Positions 51,497 through 61,121 of a stretch of 64,000 bases of DNA are shown piece by piece. The position numbers were made by a program, and so were the translations under genes. Under the pieces are notes generated by a model, which was given only the letters and a program-made list of their open reading frames with translations, searched no databases and was not told the DNA's origin. Each line of letters starts with the position of its first letter. The stretch's first letter is position 1. The stretch comes from WLMZ01 sp963732585 (lineage in GTDB: Bacteria; Actinomycetota; Acidimicrobiia; Acidimicrobiales; Ilumatobacteraceae), in assembly GCA_963732585.1 (NCBI GenBank), contig CAVSZY010000004.1:620001-684000 (forward strand), given 5' to 3'.

Positions 51497-51630
51497 TGTT
51501 TCGGTCGCAGAGAGATTTCTCGCCAGCCGCCCTGCTGAGGGGGAACACCGCCCTTGCCGCGCAGCCGCAAGACGCCGGCCACGAAACCAGCCGTGGAGAG
51601 CGCGAGAAAGGCGCGACGGAACATTCGCAT
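51493..51630 (-). CDS. Small conserved membrane protein
   Basis: A 45-aa protein, MRMFRRAFLALSTAGFVAGV, then LRLRGKGGVPPQQGGWREI and a basic end. One N-terminal helix and the RGKGGVPPQ-GGWRE pattern recall a small actinobacterial protein family of unknown function. It overlaps the dehydrogenase-like start by ATGA and starts 60 bp after the NSS transporter stop, so it is probably the first of the two-gene unit or part of a longer operon. Confidence 0.6.
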   Translation of the reverse strand: MRMFRRAFLALSTAGFVAGVLRLRGKGGVPPQQGGWREISLRPKQ

Positions 51631-51689
51631 CGGCACAGTGTGCTGGCCTTGGTGCCGCGCTTCCAACCCGAAGCAATCACGGCCCGGAT

Positions 51690-53039
51690 TTACCAAGCGG
51701 CGACGGTGACAGCGACGATCACCAGCGGGGCAACGTAACGCAGGCTGAGGCGCAACAGCTGCGAGGACCGGGGACCGAGGCGCAGCTCGTTGGTCAGCAC
51801 CGCCGATGAGGCGACCCACCCGGCGAAGACTGCGATCAGCAGATCGCCGAGCGGCAACAACAGATTCGAGGTCACGTCGTCGAGGATGTCGTAGACGGTC
51901 GCTTGGCGATATCGGTCGATGAACCCGAGGGGGCGATCCTGCGACCAGCGGCCAAAGGAGAATACGGTGGCCAATCCGACCACGAAACAGGCGGTCGTGC
52001 CGAGCACCACACTGCGCCGCTGGCTCCAGCCGAACATGCCTGCGGTGACGGTGGCGAACCCTTCGAGCATGGCCATCGACGAGCCCAGGGCGGCGACGAA
52101 GAGCAACAGATAGAAGCCAACGGCGACGATGCGCCCGAGCGGCACGTCGTTGAAGGCGATCGGCAGGGTTTCAAAGGCCAGGCCGGGGCCGCTTGCCGGG
52201 TTGAGCCCGTGGGCGAAGACGATCGGAAAGACGGCGAGGCCGGCGATCAAGGAGATGAACGTGTCGGCGCCAACGGAGACGACAGTGACCTGGCTCAGGT
52301 CCATGTCGTCGGCGGCGTGAGCGGCATAGGTCATCATCAGGCCGAGGCCGACACCGATGGAGAAGAACCCGAGGCCCAGTGCCTCGAGCACGGCGCGCGC
52401 CGAGATGCTCTTGGGCACGAAAAGAAACTCGAGAGCTGCGGTGAAGTCGCCGACGACACTCGACAGGATCGCCAAGGCGACCAGCATGACGAACAACACG
52501 GGCATCAGCATGGTCATCGATTTCTCGATGCCGCGCTGCACGCCACGACTGACGACGACGGCAACGATGATGAGGAACGCCGCCTGGGCGCCGGCCTGGG
52601 TGACGCCGGACCCACGCAGATCGGCAAACCTGACGCTCGCCGCTGCACCGTCGGCGGGCAAGCCGTCGATCGCTGTCGTCCACGCCGAGATCAGTGTCCA
52701 ACCGCCGATCACCGAGTAGTAGCTGAGGATCAAGAACGCAGCGAGCGCACCGAGTCCGCCGATTGCTCTCCACAGCGGTGAATGGCCCCCGGCGCGGGCG
52801 ACGGCGGCGATGCTGGCCACAGCATTTCCCCCGCCGCGTCGACCGATCGCCAGCTCGGCGAGCATCAGCGGGATGACGACAATGGCGAGCCCAATGAGAT
52901 AGACGATGACGAACGACCCACCACCGTTTGCCCCCACCTCGTAGGGGAACTTCCAGATGCTGCCGATACCGATCGCCGACCCGATCGTGGCCAGAATGAA
53001 GCCGCGCCGACTGCTCCAGGTCTGCTGGTCGTGCGACAT
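51690..53039 (-). CDS. NSS-family sodium-dependent transporter
   Basis: A 449-aa sodium/amino-acid or sodium/neurotransmitter symporter-like protein of the SNF (LeuT) family. The signature SSRRGFILATIGSAIGIGSIWKFPYEVGANGGG (two segments) covers the first Na site, and LAELAIGRRGGGNAVAS follows; about eleven or twelve helices are visible. LeuT-type unwound helices 1 and 6 (SVGADTFISLIAGL) are in place. ATG 53039 is used. It is the second gene after the large hydrolase on the minus strand, 84 bp apart. Substrate is probably an amino acid or related amine; not specified by sequence. Confidence 0.9.
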   Translation of the reverse strand: MSHDQQTWSSRRGFILATIGSAIGIGSIWKFPYEVGANGGGSFVIVYLIGLAIVVIPLMLAELAIGRRGGGNAVASIAAVARAGGHSPLWRAIGGLGALAAFLILSYYSVIGGWTLISAWTTAIDGLPADGAAASVRFADLRGSGVTQAGAQAAFLIIVAVVVSRGVQRGIEKSMTMLMPVLFVMLVALAILSSVVGDFTAALEFLFVPKSISARAVLEALGLGFFSIGVGLGLMMTYAAHAADDMDLSQVTVVSVGADTFISLIAGLAVFPIVFAHGLNPASGPGLAFETLPIAFNDVPLGRIVAVGFYLLLFVAALGSSMAMLEGFATVTAGMFGWSQRRSVVLGTTACFVVGLATVFSFGRWSQDRPLGFIDRYRQATVYDILDDVTSNLLLPLGDLLIAVFAGWVASSAVLTNELRLGPRSSQLLRLSLRYVAPLVIVAVTVAAW

Positions 53040-53123
53040 GCGAGCACAGTATCGAGCGTGGACCCGTCAGCGATACGGCCGAACGTCCCGACTACGACTG
53101 GGCTGATCGCCTTGCAGCCGCCG

Positions 53124-55169
53124 TTATGAAACGACGACGCGGGCCCTGGCCAGGTTCTTGATCCTGGCGTAGGGGGTCTGTTGATCGCCGTCGCGCTGCG
53201 CCGCGATCCTGACGGTGACGAAGTAGGTGCCGGGCTCGGTGTACACAATTTGGCGTTCGACAGCGAGGTGTTCTCCGGGCTCGAAGAATTCGGCGACGTC
53301 CGCGTCGCCGTGGCGTCCAAAGTTCCAGTCGACGCTGACGATCTGGCCGAGTCCCGCTGGCACTTCGGCCACGGCACGCAACGTCACCTGCTGACCGACG
53401 CGTACCTCGGCTCGGGCACCGCCATCGACCGTCACGATGACGACCGGTTGCACACCGCGCCGTTCGTTCGCCGAAGCGGGAACGATCACCTGACCGTCCT
53501 CGATCCGGTAGCTGGTGTTGGCCGCAGCGACCGTCGTGCCCTCCACCCAGGCGCTGACATCACGCAATGCTTGATGCAGCGCACCGAGATAGCTGACGGT
53601 GTGCGCCCGGTCTTCCTGCTCCTCAGAGTCACCGTGCAGGGCGTTGTCGACGAACCACACTCGGAAGTGCTCTTCGGTGGCCTCGCCGAAGTGGTCGACG
53701 ACTTTGTTGCGATACCAGTCGGCTTGCCAAGGCAACGCCTCACGATCGAGCAGCGTCTCGACGACGATCATCTTCCCTTGGAATCGTCCGGTCTGTACCG
53801 TGCCTGCGGCGCCCGCGGCGAACAGCGGGCCGAGCAACATCGGGCGCTGCGGGTAGATCGGCGTGCCGTCGTCGTTGCGAAATTGGTCCCAGGTTGGGTA
53901 GTCGGGTCCGGGGACCTGGTGGCGGTGGTAGGTCTGGGCGGCTAGGTAGCCGCGGTTGTCAATCTCCACGTCGTCGCCGGGTTGCAGTTGCGTGAGCACA
54001 TCTTGCGCCGCCGGGCCGAAGATGGCGACATCGCCAACGACGCTCAACAAGCCAATCCGCTGGCCAGACGCTGCACCGGAGTTGACGACGAGTTCGGCGC
54101 CGAGGATGTCGACACCCGGTTGGCGTGAAATCTGGACGGCGACGATGATTGCCGGCGGCCCACCTTCGCCTTGCCAGGCGGTGTCGACCCCACCGCGTGA
54201 CTGGCCTGGCTGGCGGCCGACGATCAACCCCAGTTCAATCGCTTGCGGCTCGGTGATCATGGTGACGATTCGGCAGCTGAGTTGGACGATGTCGCCCTGT
54301 AGCGATGGCGGCATCGCCTGGCCGAGGTAGCCGGGCTGCGTCCAGAACTCCTCGAAGTAGGTCGGATCGACCATCCGCACAGCGCCGTACAGAACCGGAA
54401 AGGCGTGCATACCCATCGTGCGATGACCGAACCATGAGCGCAGCGGGAAACCCATCCGGGTCACCTCGCGCAGCGCCTCACGCTGTTCCTCGTCGAGCCC
54501 TTCGTAGGGGTCGCCTGAACCGCCTGGCTCCATGGCGTCGACGATGCCATCGAAGTGCTTGCGCAGCACCCGCATGGCGTGCATGCGCACCGTGAACATG
54601 TTGGGAATGGCCATCGGTGAACCGATGACGTAGGGCACGAAGCCGTCCCACACGCCGGAGGTGTTCTCGGCCGCGCCGATGGTGCGGAACCCGCCGCCGC
54701 TGCCGCCATAGGCGTAGCCGAACGGTCGATGCTCGCCGTACATCTCGGCGGCGATGGTGCGCGAGAAGGTGGCCGAGGCGGCGTTAGCCCGGTAGGCGGC
54801 GATCGTCGGATCGATGGCCAAGCCCGGTCCGCCGGAGGGCCCGCCACCACCGTTGGTCTCCACGAAGTAGGCGCCGCTGGCGATCGAGAAGCCGATCTTG
54901 TCTTCCTCGCCAACGGCTGCTTGGGCCAGGTTCTCGCTGTCGGGAACGGGGGTGATGTGCTGGAAAAACCTGCCTCCATAGGCATCGGCCGGCGGGAGAT
55001 AGAACGAGAAGCGGGTGGCCGTGCCAGCGAACCCACCGTGGACGTAGCGATGGCGCACCGGAGCATCGCGCCATTCATCGATATCGACGAAGGGTTCGCC
55101 GAACTCGTCGCCGCTCACCGGCGTGACCATTGAGTCGCTCAATCGCATCGTCGGAGAATAGCGCGCCAT
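53124..55169 (-). CDS. Large putative alpha/beta-hydrolase with PKD-like C-terminus
   Basis: A 681-aa protein of uncertain family from ATG 55169 (ATG 55148 is an alternative). The segment PFGYAYGGSGGGFRTIGAAE, with GGSGGG as a possible nucleophile elbow, and later RGVDTAWQGEGGPPAIIVAV, then WFVDNALHGDSEEQ and a beta-sandwich region near the end (VVIVTVDGGARAEVRVGQQV, VSVDWNFGRHGDAD) resembling a PKD domain. No signal peptide was seen. The start lies in a palindrome shared with the divergent CoA-transferase promoter, which ties it to the catabolic island. It may hydrolyse an ester or amide before CoA activation; this is inference. Confidence 0.65.
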   Translation of the reverse strand: MARYSPTMRLSDSMVTPVSGDEFGEPFVDIDEWRDAPVRHRYVHGGFAGTATRFSFYLPPADAYGGRFFQHITPVPDSENLAQAAVGEEDKIGFSIASGAYFVETNGGGGPSGGPGLAIDPTIAAYRANAASATFSRTIAAEMYGEHRPFGYAYGGSGGGFRTIGAAENTSGVWDGFVPYVIGSPMAIPNMFTVRMHAMRVLRKHFDGIVDAMEPGGSGDPYEGLDEEQREALREVTRMGFPLRSWFGHRTMGMHAFPVLYGAVRMVDPTYFEEFWTQPGYLGQAMPPSLQGDIVQLSCRIVTMITEPQAIELGLIVGRQPGQSRGGVDTAWQGEGGPPAIIVAVQISRQPGVDILGAELVVNSGAASGQRIGLLSVVGDVAIFGPAAQDVLTQLQPGDDVEIDNRGYLAAQTYHRHQVPGPDYPTWDQFRNDDGTPIYPQRPMLLGPLFAAGAAGTVQTGRFQGKMIVVETLLDREALPWQADWYRNKVVDHFGEATEEHFRVWFVDNALHGDSEEQEDRAHTVSYLGALHQALRDVSAWVEGTTVAAANTSYRIEDGQVIVPASANERRGVQPVVIVTVDGGARAEVRVGQQVTLRAVAEVPAGLGQIVSVDWNFGRHGDADVAEFFEPGEHLAVERQIVYTEPGTYFVTVRIAAQRDGDQQTPYARIKNLARARVVVS

Positions 55170-55183
55170 AGTTTGCGCTATGG
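55166..55183. promoter_or_regulatory. Palindrome in the divergent hydrolase / CoA-transferase promoter
   Basis: CCATAG (55166-55171) and CTATGG (55178-55183) form a perfect 6-bp inverted repeat around TTTGCG, in the 42-bp gap between divergent starts. It covers the hydrolase start codon. A TetR-type operator is plausible; a TetR gene lies 4 kb downstream. Confidence 0.45.
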
Positions 55184-55211
55184 TCCCTTCTGTCGAGAAG
55201 GGGAGTGCGAG

Positions 55212-57645
55212 ATGACGAACGGCGTGTTCCACGGAATACGGGTGCTGGAGATATCGACCGGAATAGCCGGGCCGATGACGACGATGTTGCTCGCTGACAA
55301 CGGTGCGACCGTGACAAGAATCGAGGCCCCTGGTTGTGACTCGTTGCGCGAACACAGCGGGTCGCGTGTCTGGAACCGTGGCAAGCGCAGCGCGATCATC
55401 GACCTTGAGTCGGCGCGGGGCCGGGGCGTCTTCGACCACTTGCTGGTAGATGCCGACGTCGTTGTCGAGTCACTGCCGCGTGACGCAGTCGAACGACTGG
55501 GTCTCGATCACTCGACGATGTCGTTACTGAACCCACGACTGATCACCTGCTCGATTAGCGGATACGGCCCGCTCGATCGCCTCGGCGATCGCCCTGGCGA
55601 CGATGCCTTGGTCGCAGCGCGCACCGGATCGTTTTACGACCAAAAGGGTCGGCGCGGAACGCCGATGGATTTCATCAACGGTCGCACGGCGGCACACGAC
55701 GAGTTCGATGCGCCCCAAGGCATGGTTCGCGGCGCAGCGCGCGGCGGACCCGTGTTCGCGCGCACGCCGTGGCCGAGCGTCGGCGCCACCTATCTCGCCA
55801 ACGTCGGCATCGCCTCTGCGTTGCGGGCACGAGAGGTCACCGGTCGCGGACAACACGTCGCGACCTCGCTGCTGCAAGGAACGCTGGCCTCGGTGTGTCT
55901 CAACTGGCAGCGCGTCGAGCGCCCCGACGCCCCGCTGTATTGGATGTGGCCGCTCGATTCGCGAGCGATCGAAGGGTTGTTCGAGTGTGCCGATGGGCGT
56001 TGGGTTCATCATTGGACGGTGCGGCCAAACTGGGTGTTCACCGCCGCGGCTGGCGACGAGATCCAACATGTCGACCTCGACGGCGCTTATCGCAACGACC
56101 CCGATCGCATTTCGATGGACGCCGACGGCCTGCTGGTCGGGCTGTTCCTTTATGACCAGCTCGCCGCAGCGTTCAAGAAGTTCCCCGCCGCCGATTGGGT
56201 GCGCGCCGCAGAGCGAGCGAAGATGGGAATGGCCTTGGTGCGCTCGCCGGCCGAGGCCCTGGCCGACGAGGCCTTCCTCGCCGATGGCTGCGTTGTGCAA
56301 GTCGACGACCCCGAGGTGGGCCGCATTCGTCATGTCGGAGCGCTGCTCGAATTCTCGGCAACACCGGGCGCAGTGCGCGGGTCGGCACCGCGCAGCGGAG
56401 AACACACCGAGCAGATCCTCGCCGAAGCGTCGGCTGTACATTCCGCTGCCGAGGCCGCGCCTGGCCAGGTCACCGAACCGTCGCCCTTGGCTCATCCACT
56501 GTCGGGCATCCGCGTGCTCGACCTCGGTCTCGGCGTCGCCGGACCGTTCACCGGGAGGGTACTCGCCGACCTCGGCGCCGATGTGATCAAGATCAACGCG
56601 CTGCACGACGGTTACTGGGCGGGCACGCACATGGGCCTTGGCACCAATCGGGGCAAGCGCAGCATCGCCGTCAACCTTAAGCAAGCTGCGGGGCTGGCGA
56701 TCCTTCACGAACTCGTCGGCACTGCCGACGTCGTGACGACGAATTGGCGGCCCGGCGCAGCCACACGGCTCGGGCTCGATTGGGAGACGTTGCACGCCCG
56801 CTACCCACGCGTGATTTGGTGCAACACCCGTGGCTTTGAAAAGGGCCCGCGATCCGACCTTCCCGGAACCGACCAGACGGCGGCAGCACTCACCGGAACC
56901 GAGTGGGAGGATGGCGGCGTCGACGCCGGTAATCCACCGATCTGGAGCAGGTCGAACATGGGCGACACGGGCAACGCGCTGCTGGCATCGATCGCCATCA
57001 TTTCGGCGCTCTATCACCGCGAGCGCACCGGCGAGGGCCAAGCCGTGAGTACCTCGATCGTCAATGCCGGGTTGCTGCATACCTCGTACGCCTGGATCCA
57101 CGACGACGGCAGGCCAGCCCCGTGGGAGCACGTCGATGCCGATCAGTATGGTCTTTCCACCTGGTACCGAATGTTCCGTTGCGCCGAGGATCGCTGGCTG
57201 TTCGTCGCCGCGACTTCGGCAACGCAGCAGCGTTACCTGGTCGACATCGTCGTCGGCGCAGACGCCCCGATCGACGCGCCAGGCGACGATGATTTGGCCG
57301 CCTTGCTCGAATCCGGCTTCGCTCAGCGATCGGTCGACGACTGGTTCGTCGCCCTCGACGGGCACGTGCCAGTCGAGGTGATCAATGAGCAGTTCTGTCG
57401 GGAGCTGTTCGACGACAGCGAGGCGCGCGGCAGCACAGCTCGTCGTCGCCACCGACTCGCTGGCGGTCGGGCGGTTCGAGGATCCGGGACTACTCATCGG
57501 CTTCAGCGACACTCCTGGCATCGTGCAGCGCGGCCCCAGCGCGTGTGGCGAACACACCCGCCAATTGCTGATCGAACTCGGTCGCAGCGATGCCGAGATC
57601 GACGCCCTGATCGCCGAGCGCGTCGTGTTGGAGGTTGCACCGTGA
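55212..57645 (+). CDS. Tandem-domain family III CoA-transferase (CaiB/BaiF), frameshifted near 3' end
   Basis: About 811 aa. Two CaiB/BaiF domains in one chain (about 1-390 and 430-811) transfer CoA between acids without free ATP. Each begins with the family fold (GIRVLEISTGIAGPMTTMLL and GIRVLDLGLGVAGPFTGRVL) and keeps the segment with catalytic Asp (RPGDDALVAARTG and LPGTDQTAAALTG). The second domain has YGLSTWYRMFRCAEDRW. ATG 55212 follows GGGGAG. At about 57420-57432 the frame changes (the other frame gives QLVVATDSLAVGRFEDPGLL) and ends at TGA 57645; the total is one base over a multiple of three, so one extra base is likely. It overlaps the DUF35 gene by GTGA. Confidence 0.88.
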
Positions 57646-58064
57646 GTTCCGTTTCCGAGCGGCCGCTTCGCCCGGCGCCGATTCTCACCGAGGACAACGC
57701 CGGGTTCTGGGACGCGGCTCGTGAGCACCGCTTGGCGATCCAACGATGCCGGGCGTGCGATGCAGTGCTGCATCCGCCTCGCCCGATGTGCCCGCAGTGC
57801 CATTCGACCGAGCTGTCCTTCGTCGAGGCCAGTGGGCACGGCTCGGTCTACAGCTTCGCCATTCTGCACCATCCGCAACATCCGGCCTTTGAATATCCCC
57901 TTCTGGTGGCTCTCGTCGAGCTCGACGAGGGGGCCCGCTTGGTGACCAATCTGGTCGACGTCGAGGTGGGCGACGTACACATCGGTATGCCCGTCGAGGT
58001 CGCCTTCGTCGACACCGCTGACGATGGTGCCGTGCCGGTCTTTCGCCCGAGGGCTGGGCGATGA
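57642..58064 (+). CDS. DUF35 OB-fold acyl-CoA-associated protein
   Basis: A 140-aa protein starting at GTG 57642. Zinc ribbon CRACDAVLHPPRPMCPQC is followed by the OB-fold part (GHGSVYSFAILHHPQHPAFE, VNLVDVEVGDVHIGMPVEV). DUF35/ChsH2-type proteins pair with thiolase-fold Ltp2 or hydratase partners to form a retro-aldolase or dehydratase complex on CoA thioesters. Here the Ltp2-like gene is directly next, with ATGA overlap, making the pair translationally coupled. The frame continues the CoA-transferase region upstream by chance because of the indel there. Confidence 0.9.
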   Translation: MSSVSERPLRPAPILTEDNAGFWDAAREHRLAIQRCRACDAVLHPPRPMCPQCHSTELSFVEASGHGSVYSFAILHHPQHPAFEYPLLVALVELDEGARLVTNLVDVEVGDVHIGMPVEVAFVDTADDGAVPVFRPRAGR

Positions 58065-59230
58065 CCGGGGCCTCGATCGTCGGCATCGGGCGCACCGAGT
58101 GGAGCAAAGATGCCGGGCGCAGCGAGACGCAGCTCGCCGCCGAGGCGATCATCGATGCCTTGCGCGACGCTGGGCTCAAGCCTGGCGACGTCGACGGCCT
58201 CGTCAGCTACACCATCGATCCTGTCGAGGAGACCGAATTGGTACGCGCCCTCGGGGCGACCTCGACGATAACCTGGTCGAGCCGTATGCCTTACGGCGGC
58301 GGCGGATCGCAGGGCGTCTTGCTGCACGCGATGGCCGCGGTGGTCTCCGGGGCTGCCGACGTCGTCGTTGCCTATCGGGCGATTCGGGCGCGCTCCAAGG
58401 GTCGATTTGGGTCGGCGCAGGTCAGCGGGCGGCCGTCGGCGTCACACGCCGGCACCACAGCGATGCAATGGTGCACGCCGTTCGGCGTGTTGACTCCAGC
58501 GTCGTGGATGTCGCTGAACGCGGTCCGCTATATGCACGCCAGCGGTGCCAGCAGCGAGGACTTTGGTCGAGCGGTCGTTCAGCTGCGCGAGTACGCGGCG
58601 ACCAATCCGTTGGCGCACTTTTATGGGCGACCGATCACGCTTGAGGAGCACCAGTCATCGCGCTGGATCGCCGAGCCGGCGATCAGACTCTTCGACTGCT
58701 GCCAGGAGACCGATGGCGCGGCCGCGATCGTCATCACCCGTGACGATCGCGCTGCGCACACCCGTGCCCCTGTGTCGATCGTCGCCGCGGCGAGCGCGGC
58801 GTTGTTCGAGGAAGAGATCGCCAGCAATCACTACCAAGCGGACCTCGCGGTGATGGATGGTTCGGCGGCACTCGCTGAACGGTTGTTTTCCCGCGGCGTC
58901 AGTCGTCACGACGTCGACGTCGCCCTGATCTACGACGCCTTCACTCCGATCCTGTTGATGCAGCTCGAGGCATTGGGATTTTGCGAGCGCGGCGAGGCTC
59001 GGCACTTTGTCGCCGATGGCCATTTGGCGCTGTCGGGTTCACTGCCGTGCAACACCAACGGCGGTCTGATCGGCGAGGGCTACATCCACGGCATGAATCT
59101 CACCCTGGAGGCCGTGCGACAACTGCGCGGCGTCGCCCCGAACCAGGTCGCCGAGGCTCGTGTCGCCCTCGTCTCGGCGGGCCGCACCGGCGTGCTGTTG
59201 CGCGGCGCGGCGGGCAGCGTCACCCCCTGA
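58061..59230 (+). CDS. Ltp2-like thiolase-fold aldolase (lipid-transfer/SCP2-thiolase)
   Basis: A 389-aa thiolase-fold protein of the SCP-x/Ltp2 group. SIVGIGRTEWSKDAGRSE and HYQADLAVMD match the family, and the first active-site Cys of thiolases is absent (the region reads MPYGGGGSQGVLLHA), as in Ltp2 aldolases. The C-terminal active-site loop is SLPCNTNGGLIGEGYIHGMNL. With DUF35 upstream the pair resembles the Ltp2-ChsH2(DUF35) aldolase of steroid side-chain degradation, which cleaves a 3-hydroxy-CoA intermediate. The substrate here is unproven: no ChsE-type dehydrogenase or steroid-ring genes are nearby. Its stop is 11 bp into the tail of the TetR gene, with which it converges. Confidence 0.9.
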   Translation: MTGASIVGIGRTEWSKDAGRSETQLAAEAIIDALRDAGLKPGDVDGLVSYTIDPVEETELVRALGATSTITWSSRMPYGGGGSQGVLLHAMAAVVSGAADVVVAYRAIRARSKGRFGSAQVSGRPSASHAGTTAMQWCTPFGVLTPASWMSLNAVRYMHASGASSEDFGRAVVQLREYAATNPLAHFYGRPITLEEHQSSRWIAEPAIRLFDCCQETDGAAAIVITRDDRAAHTRAPVSIVAAASAALFEEEIASNHYQADLAVMDGSAALAERLFSRGVSRHDVDVALIYDAFTPILLMQLEALGFCERGEARHFVADGHLALSGSLPCNTNGGLIGEGYIHGMNLTLEAVRQLRGVAPNQVAEARVALVSAGRTGVLLRGAAGSVTP

Positions 59231-59879
59231 GCTTGGCCGCGCTGCGAATCGAGGGCGCCAGCAACTTGATCAACATCTGTCGCTCACGGCGCAGCCGAGA
59301 CGGCTCCAACGCCGTGATGTCGTGAGCCACGGTGGCCACCAGCTGTTCGCTGACGATGAAGCCGCGCACGGCAAGAAAGACGGTGACGGCGAGATCGGGC
59401 ACGTCGCGCGCCGCGCCCAACGTGTCGCCGACGAGGGCGCGCAGATGTGCTGTCGATCGCGCCGCGACGGCGTCCATCGTTTCCCGAACTGCCGGGCTCG
59501 TCGACGGATCGTGATCCATGTTCAGGGCGATCTGCATGTAGGCCAAGTACTCCGGCTGGCCGTAGTGCGCGGCGAAGATCTCGACCAACTGTTCGAGGCG
59601 ATCCTCGACGGTTTTGCCGGTGATCGCGGCATCGGCGAGCGTTGCCGTGAAGCGCTGCGCGCCATCCTCGAGGATCGCCAGCATCAGCCGCTCGCGGGTG
59701 CCGAAATAGTGCTGGATGACCCCCCAGGTCACCCTGGCGCGGCGGGCGATCTCATTGCTGCTCGCCCGGTAGAAGCCGCACTCGAGGATGCACAGCACGG
59801 CAGCATCGATGACCGTGCGCCGGGTGTCCTGCTCGACGCTTGCTACGCGCTGGGTTGACATGAAAGCGGCCTTGTTCAT
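59220..59879 (-). CDS. TetR-family transcriptional regulator
   Basis: A 219-aa repressor. The N-terminal helix-turn-helix (about 15-65) has RRTVIDAAVLCILECGFYRAS, SSNEIARRARVTWGVIQHYFG and TRERLMLAILEDG, followed by an all-helical ligand domain. ATG 59879 is used; Met7 is an alternative. It diverges from the amidohydrolase over 72 bp containing an operator-like inverted repeat, and converges with the Ltp2-like gene. It is the obvious regulator of the island, perhaps responding to a CoA thioester or an aromatic acid. Confidence 0.9.
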   Translation of the reverse strand: MNKAAFMSTQRVASVEQDTRRTVIDAAVLCILECGFYRASSNEIARRARVTWGVIQHYFGTRERLMLAILEDGAQRFTATLADAAITGKTVEDRLEQLVEIFAAHYGQPEYLAYMQIALNMDHDPSTSPAVRETMDAVAARSTAHLRALVGDTLGAARDVPDLAVTVFLAVRGFIVSEQLVATVAHDITALEPSRLRRERQMLIKLLAPSIRSAAKLRG

Positions 59880-59892
59880 GCCGCCATAGTAG

Positions 59893-59909
59893 TCACAATG
59901 TGGGTGTGA
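59893..59909. promoter_or_regulatory. Inverted repeat between tetR and the amidohydrolase
   Basis: TCACA and TGTGA form a 5-bp inverted repeat 7 bp apart, 14 bp upstream of the TetR start and 42 bp upstream of the amidohydrolase. Its place in the divergent gap suggests a TetR operator. Confidence 0.4.
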
Positions 59910-59951
59910 TATCATGCGTCGACACCCGCGGTTTGACTCGAAGGGAACCAG

Positions 59952-61115
59952 ATGACAGCGACGCTCTCGGACAGCGAGATTCAGCGCCACGAAGATCTCG
60001 TGTCTGCGGATTCGCACGTCAACATCACCCACGCCCAGGTCAAGGCGCACATGCCCTCGAAGCTGCACGCGGCGTACGACGAGGCATCAGCGGCCTACGA
60101 AGAGCGGATGCGATCCGGAGCCGGTGCGGTCAACCGGGCGGGTGCGCTGCAAAAGACCACCGAGCAACTCGAAGCCGAACGCGCCGCCGAACGACAAGCG
60201 CGCATGGAACAGCTCATCGCCGCCAACGCCGTGTTCGGTCGGGCTGGCTACGGCGATCCGGTCGAACGTTTGAAGGACATGGACGCCGATGGCGTGCGCG
60301 CCGAGGTGCTCTACAGCGAGGTCAGTGCCTTTCGATACTTCAGCTCCGTGCGCGATGGCGTCGGCGACACCGTACGCGGCTTCAACGATGCCCTCCACGA
60401 ATTCGCCTCTGCCGATCCGGCGCGCCTGATCGTCTCCTACCAGATCCCAATCCACGACATCGACCTCGCCGTTGCCGAGGTCAAGCGCGTCGGGGCGCTC
60501 GGCGCCCACTCCCTACAGCTGCCGGTGTTCCCCGCCGAACTCGGTCTCGCCGACTACTTCGACGCCCGTTACGAGCCGCTCTTCGCTGTAATCGAGGAGA
60601 TGGGGCTGCCGATCTGCCTGCACATTGGTCTCAAACTCAGCCTCGACGAACTGACCCAGCGTGACCCCACGCCGCAGAAGGGCATCATGGTGCCGATGAC
60701 GCCGCTGGTCACGGCGGAGGCCTTCGGCATGTTGATCATGGGCGGCGTCTTCGAGCGTTTCCCGCGGCTCAAGGTGGTCTTCGTCGAGCCGGGTCTGACC
60801 TGGGTGGCGTGGTGGTTGGAGACCGTCGACGACATGGTCGCCCGTCAGGGGTATCGCTTCCCAGCGATCACGCAACGGCCCAGCGACTACTTCCGTCGCA
60901 ACGTATATCTCACCTTCATCGACGAGAAACTTGGCCTTGATCGAGTGCGCGACGTACTCGGCGTCTCGCAGTTGATGTGGTCGACCGACTTCCCCCACCC
61001 GGTGACCAGCTGGCCGAACTCGCGCAACGTCGTCGACAAGCAGTTCGCCGACATCCCCGCCAACGAACGCAAGATGATGGTCTCGGAGAATGCCATCCGA
61101 GTTTGGAACCTCTGA
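59952..61115 (+). CDS. Amidohydrolase 2 family protein (ACMSD-like)
   Basis: A 387-aa metal-dependent hydrolase or decarboxylase of PF04909. Motifs: SADSHVNITHAQVKAH (the first metal motif, HxH replaced by HVN), PICLHIGLKLSLDEL with the second His, MGGVFERFPRLKVVFVEPGLTWVAWW (two parts) and WSTDFPHPVTSWPNS with the last Asp. This motif set is typical of the actinobacterial amidohydrolases near CoA-thioester cleavage genes. AAGGGA lies 7 bp before ATG 59952. It faces the second amidohydrolase (61122) tail to tail, 6 bp apart. It may open a ring or decarboxylate a product of the pathway; unverified. Confidence 0.9.
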   Translation: MTATLSDSEIQRHEDLVSADSHVNITHAQVKAHMPSKLHAAYDEASAAYEERMRSGAGAVNRAGALQKTTEQLEAERAAERQARMEQLIAANAVFGRAGYGDPVERLKDMDADGVRAEVLYSEVSAFRYFSSVRDGVGDTVRGFNDALHEFASADPARLIVSYQIPIHDIDLAVAEVKRVGALGAHSLQLPVFPAELGLADYFDARYEPLFAVIEEMGLPICLHIGLKLSLDELTQRDPTPQKGIMVPMTPLVTAEAFGMLIMGGVFERFPRLKVVFVEPGLTWVAWWLETVDDMVARQGYRFPAITQRPSDYFRRNVYLTFIDEKLGLDRVRDVLGVSQLMWSTDFPHPVTSWPNSRNVVDKQFADIPANERKMMVSENAIRVWNL

Positions 61116-61121
61116 TCGCGT

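Noticed and set aside
55524..57980. An 818-codon minus-strand open frame
   Set aside because: Antisense to the CoA-transferase and DUF35 genes, which have clear motifs; long antisense frames are common in high-GC DNA.
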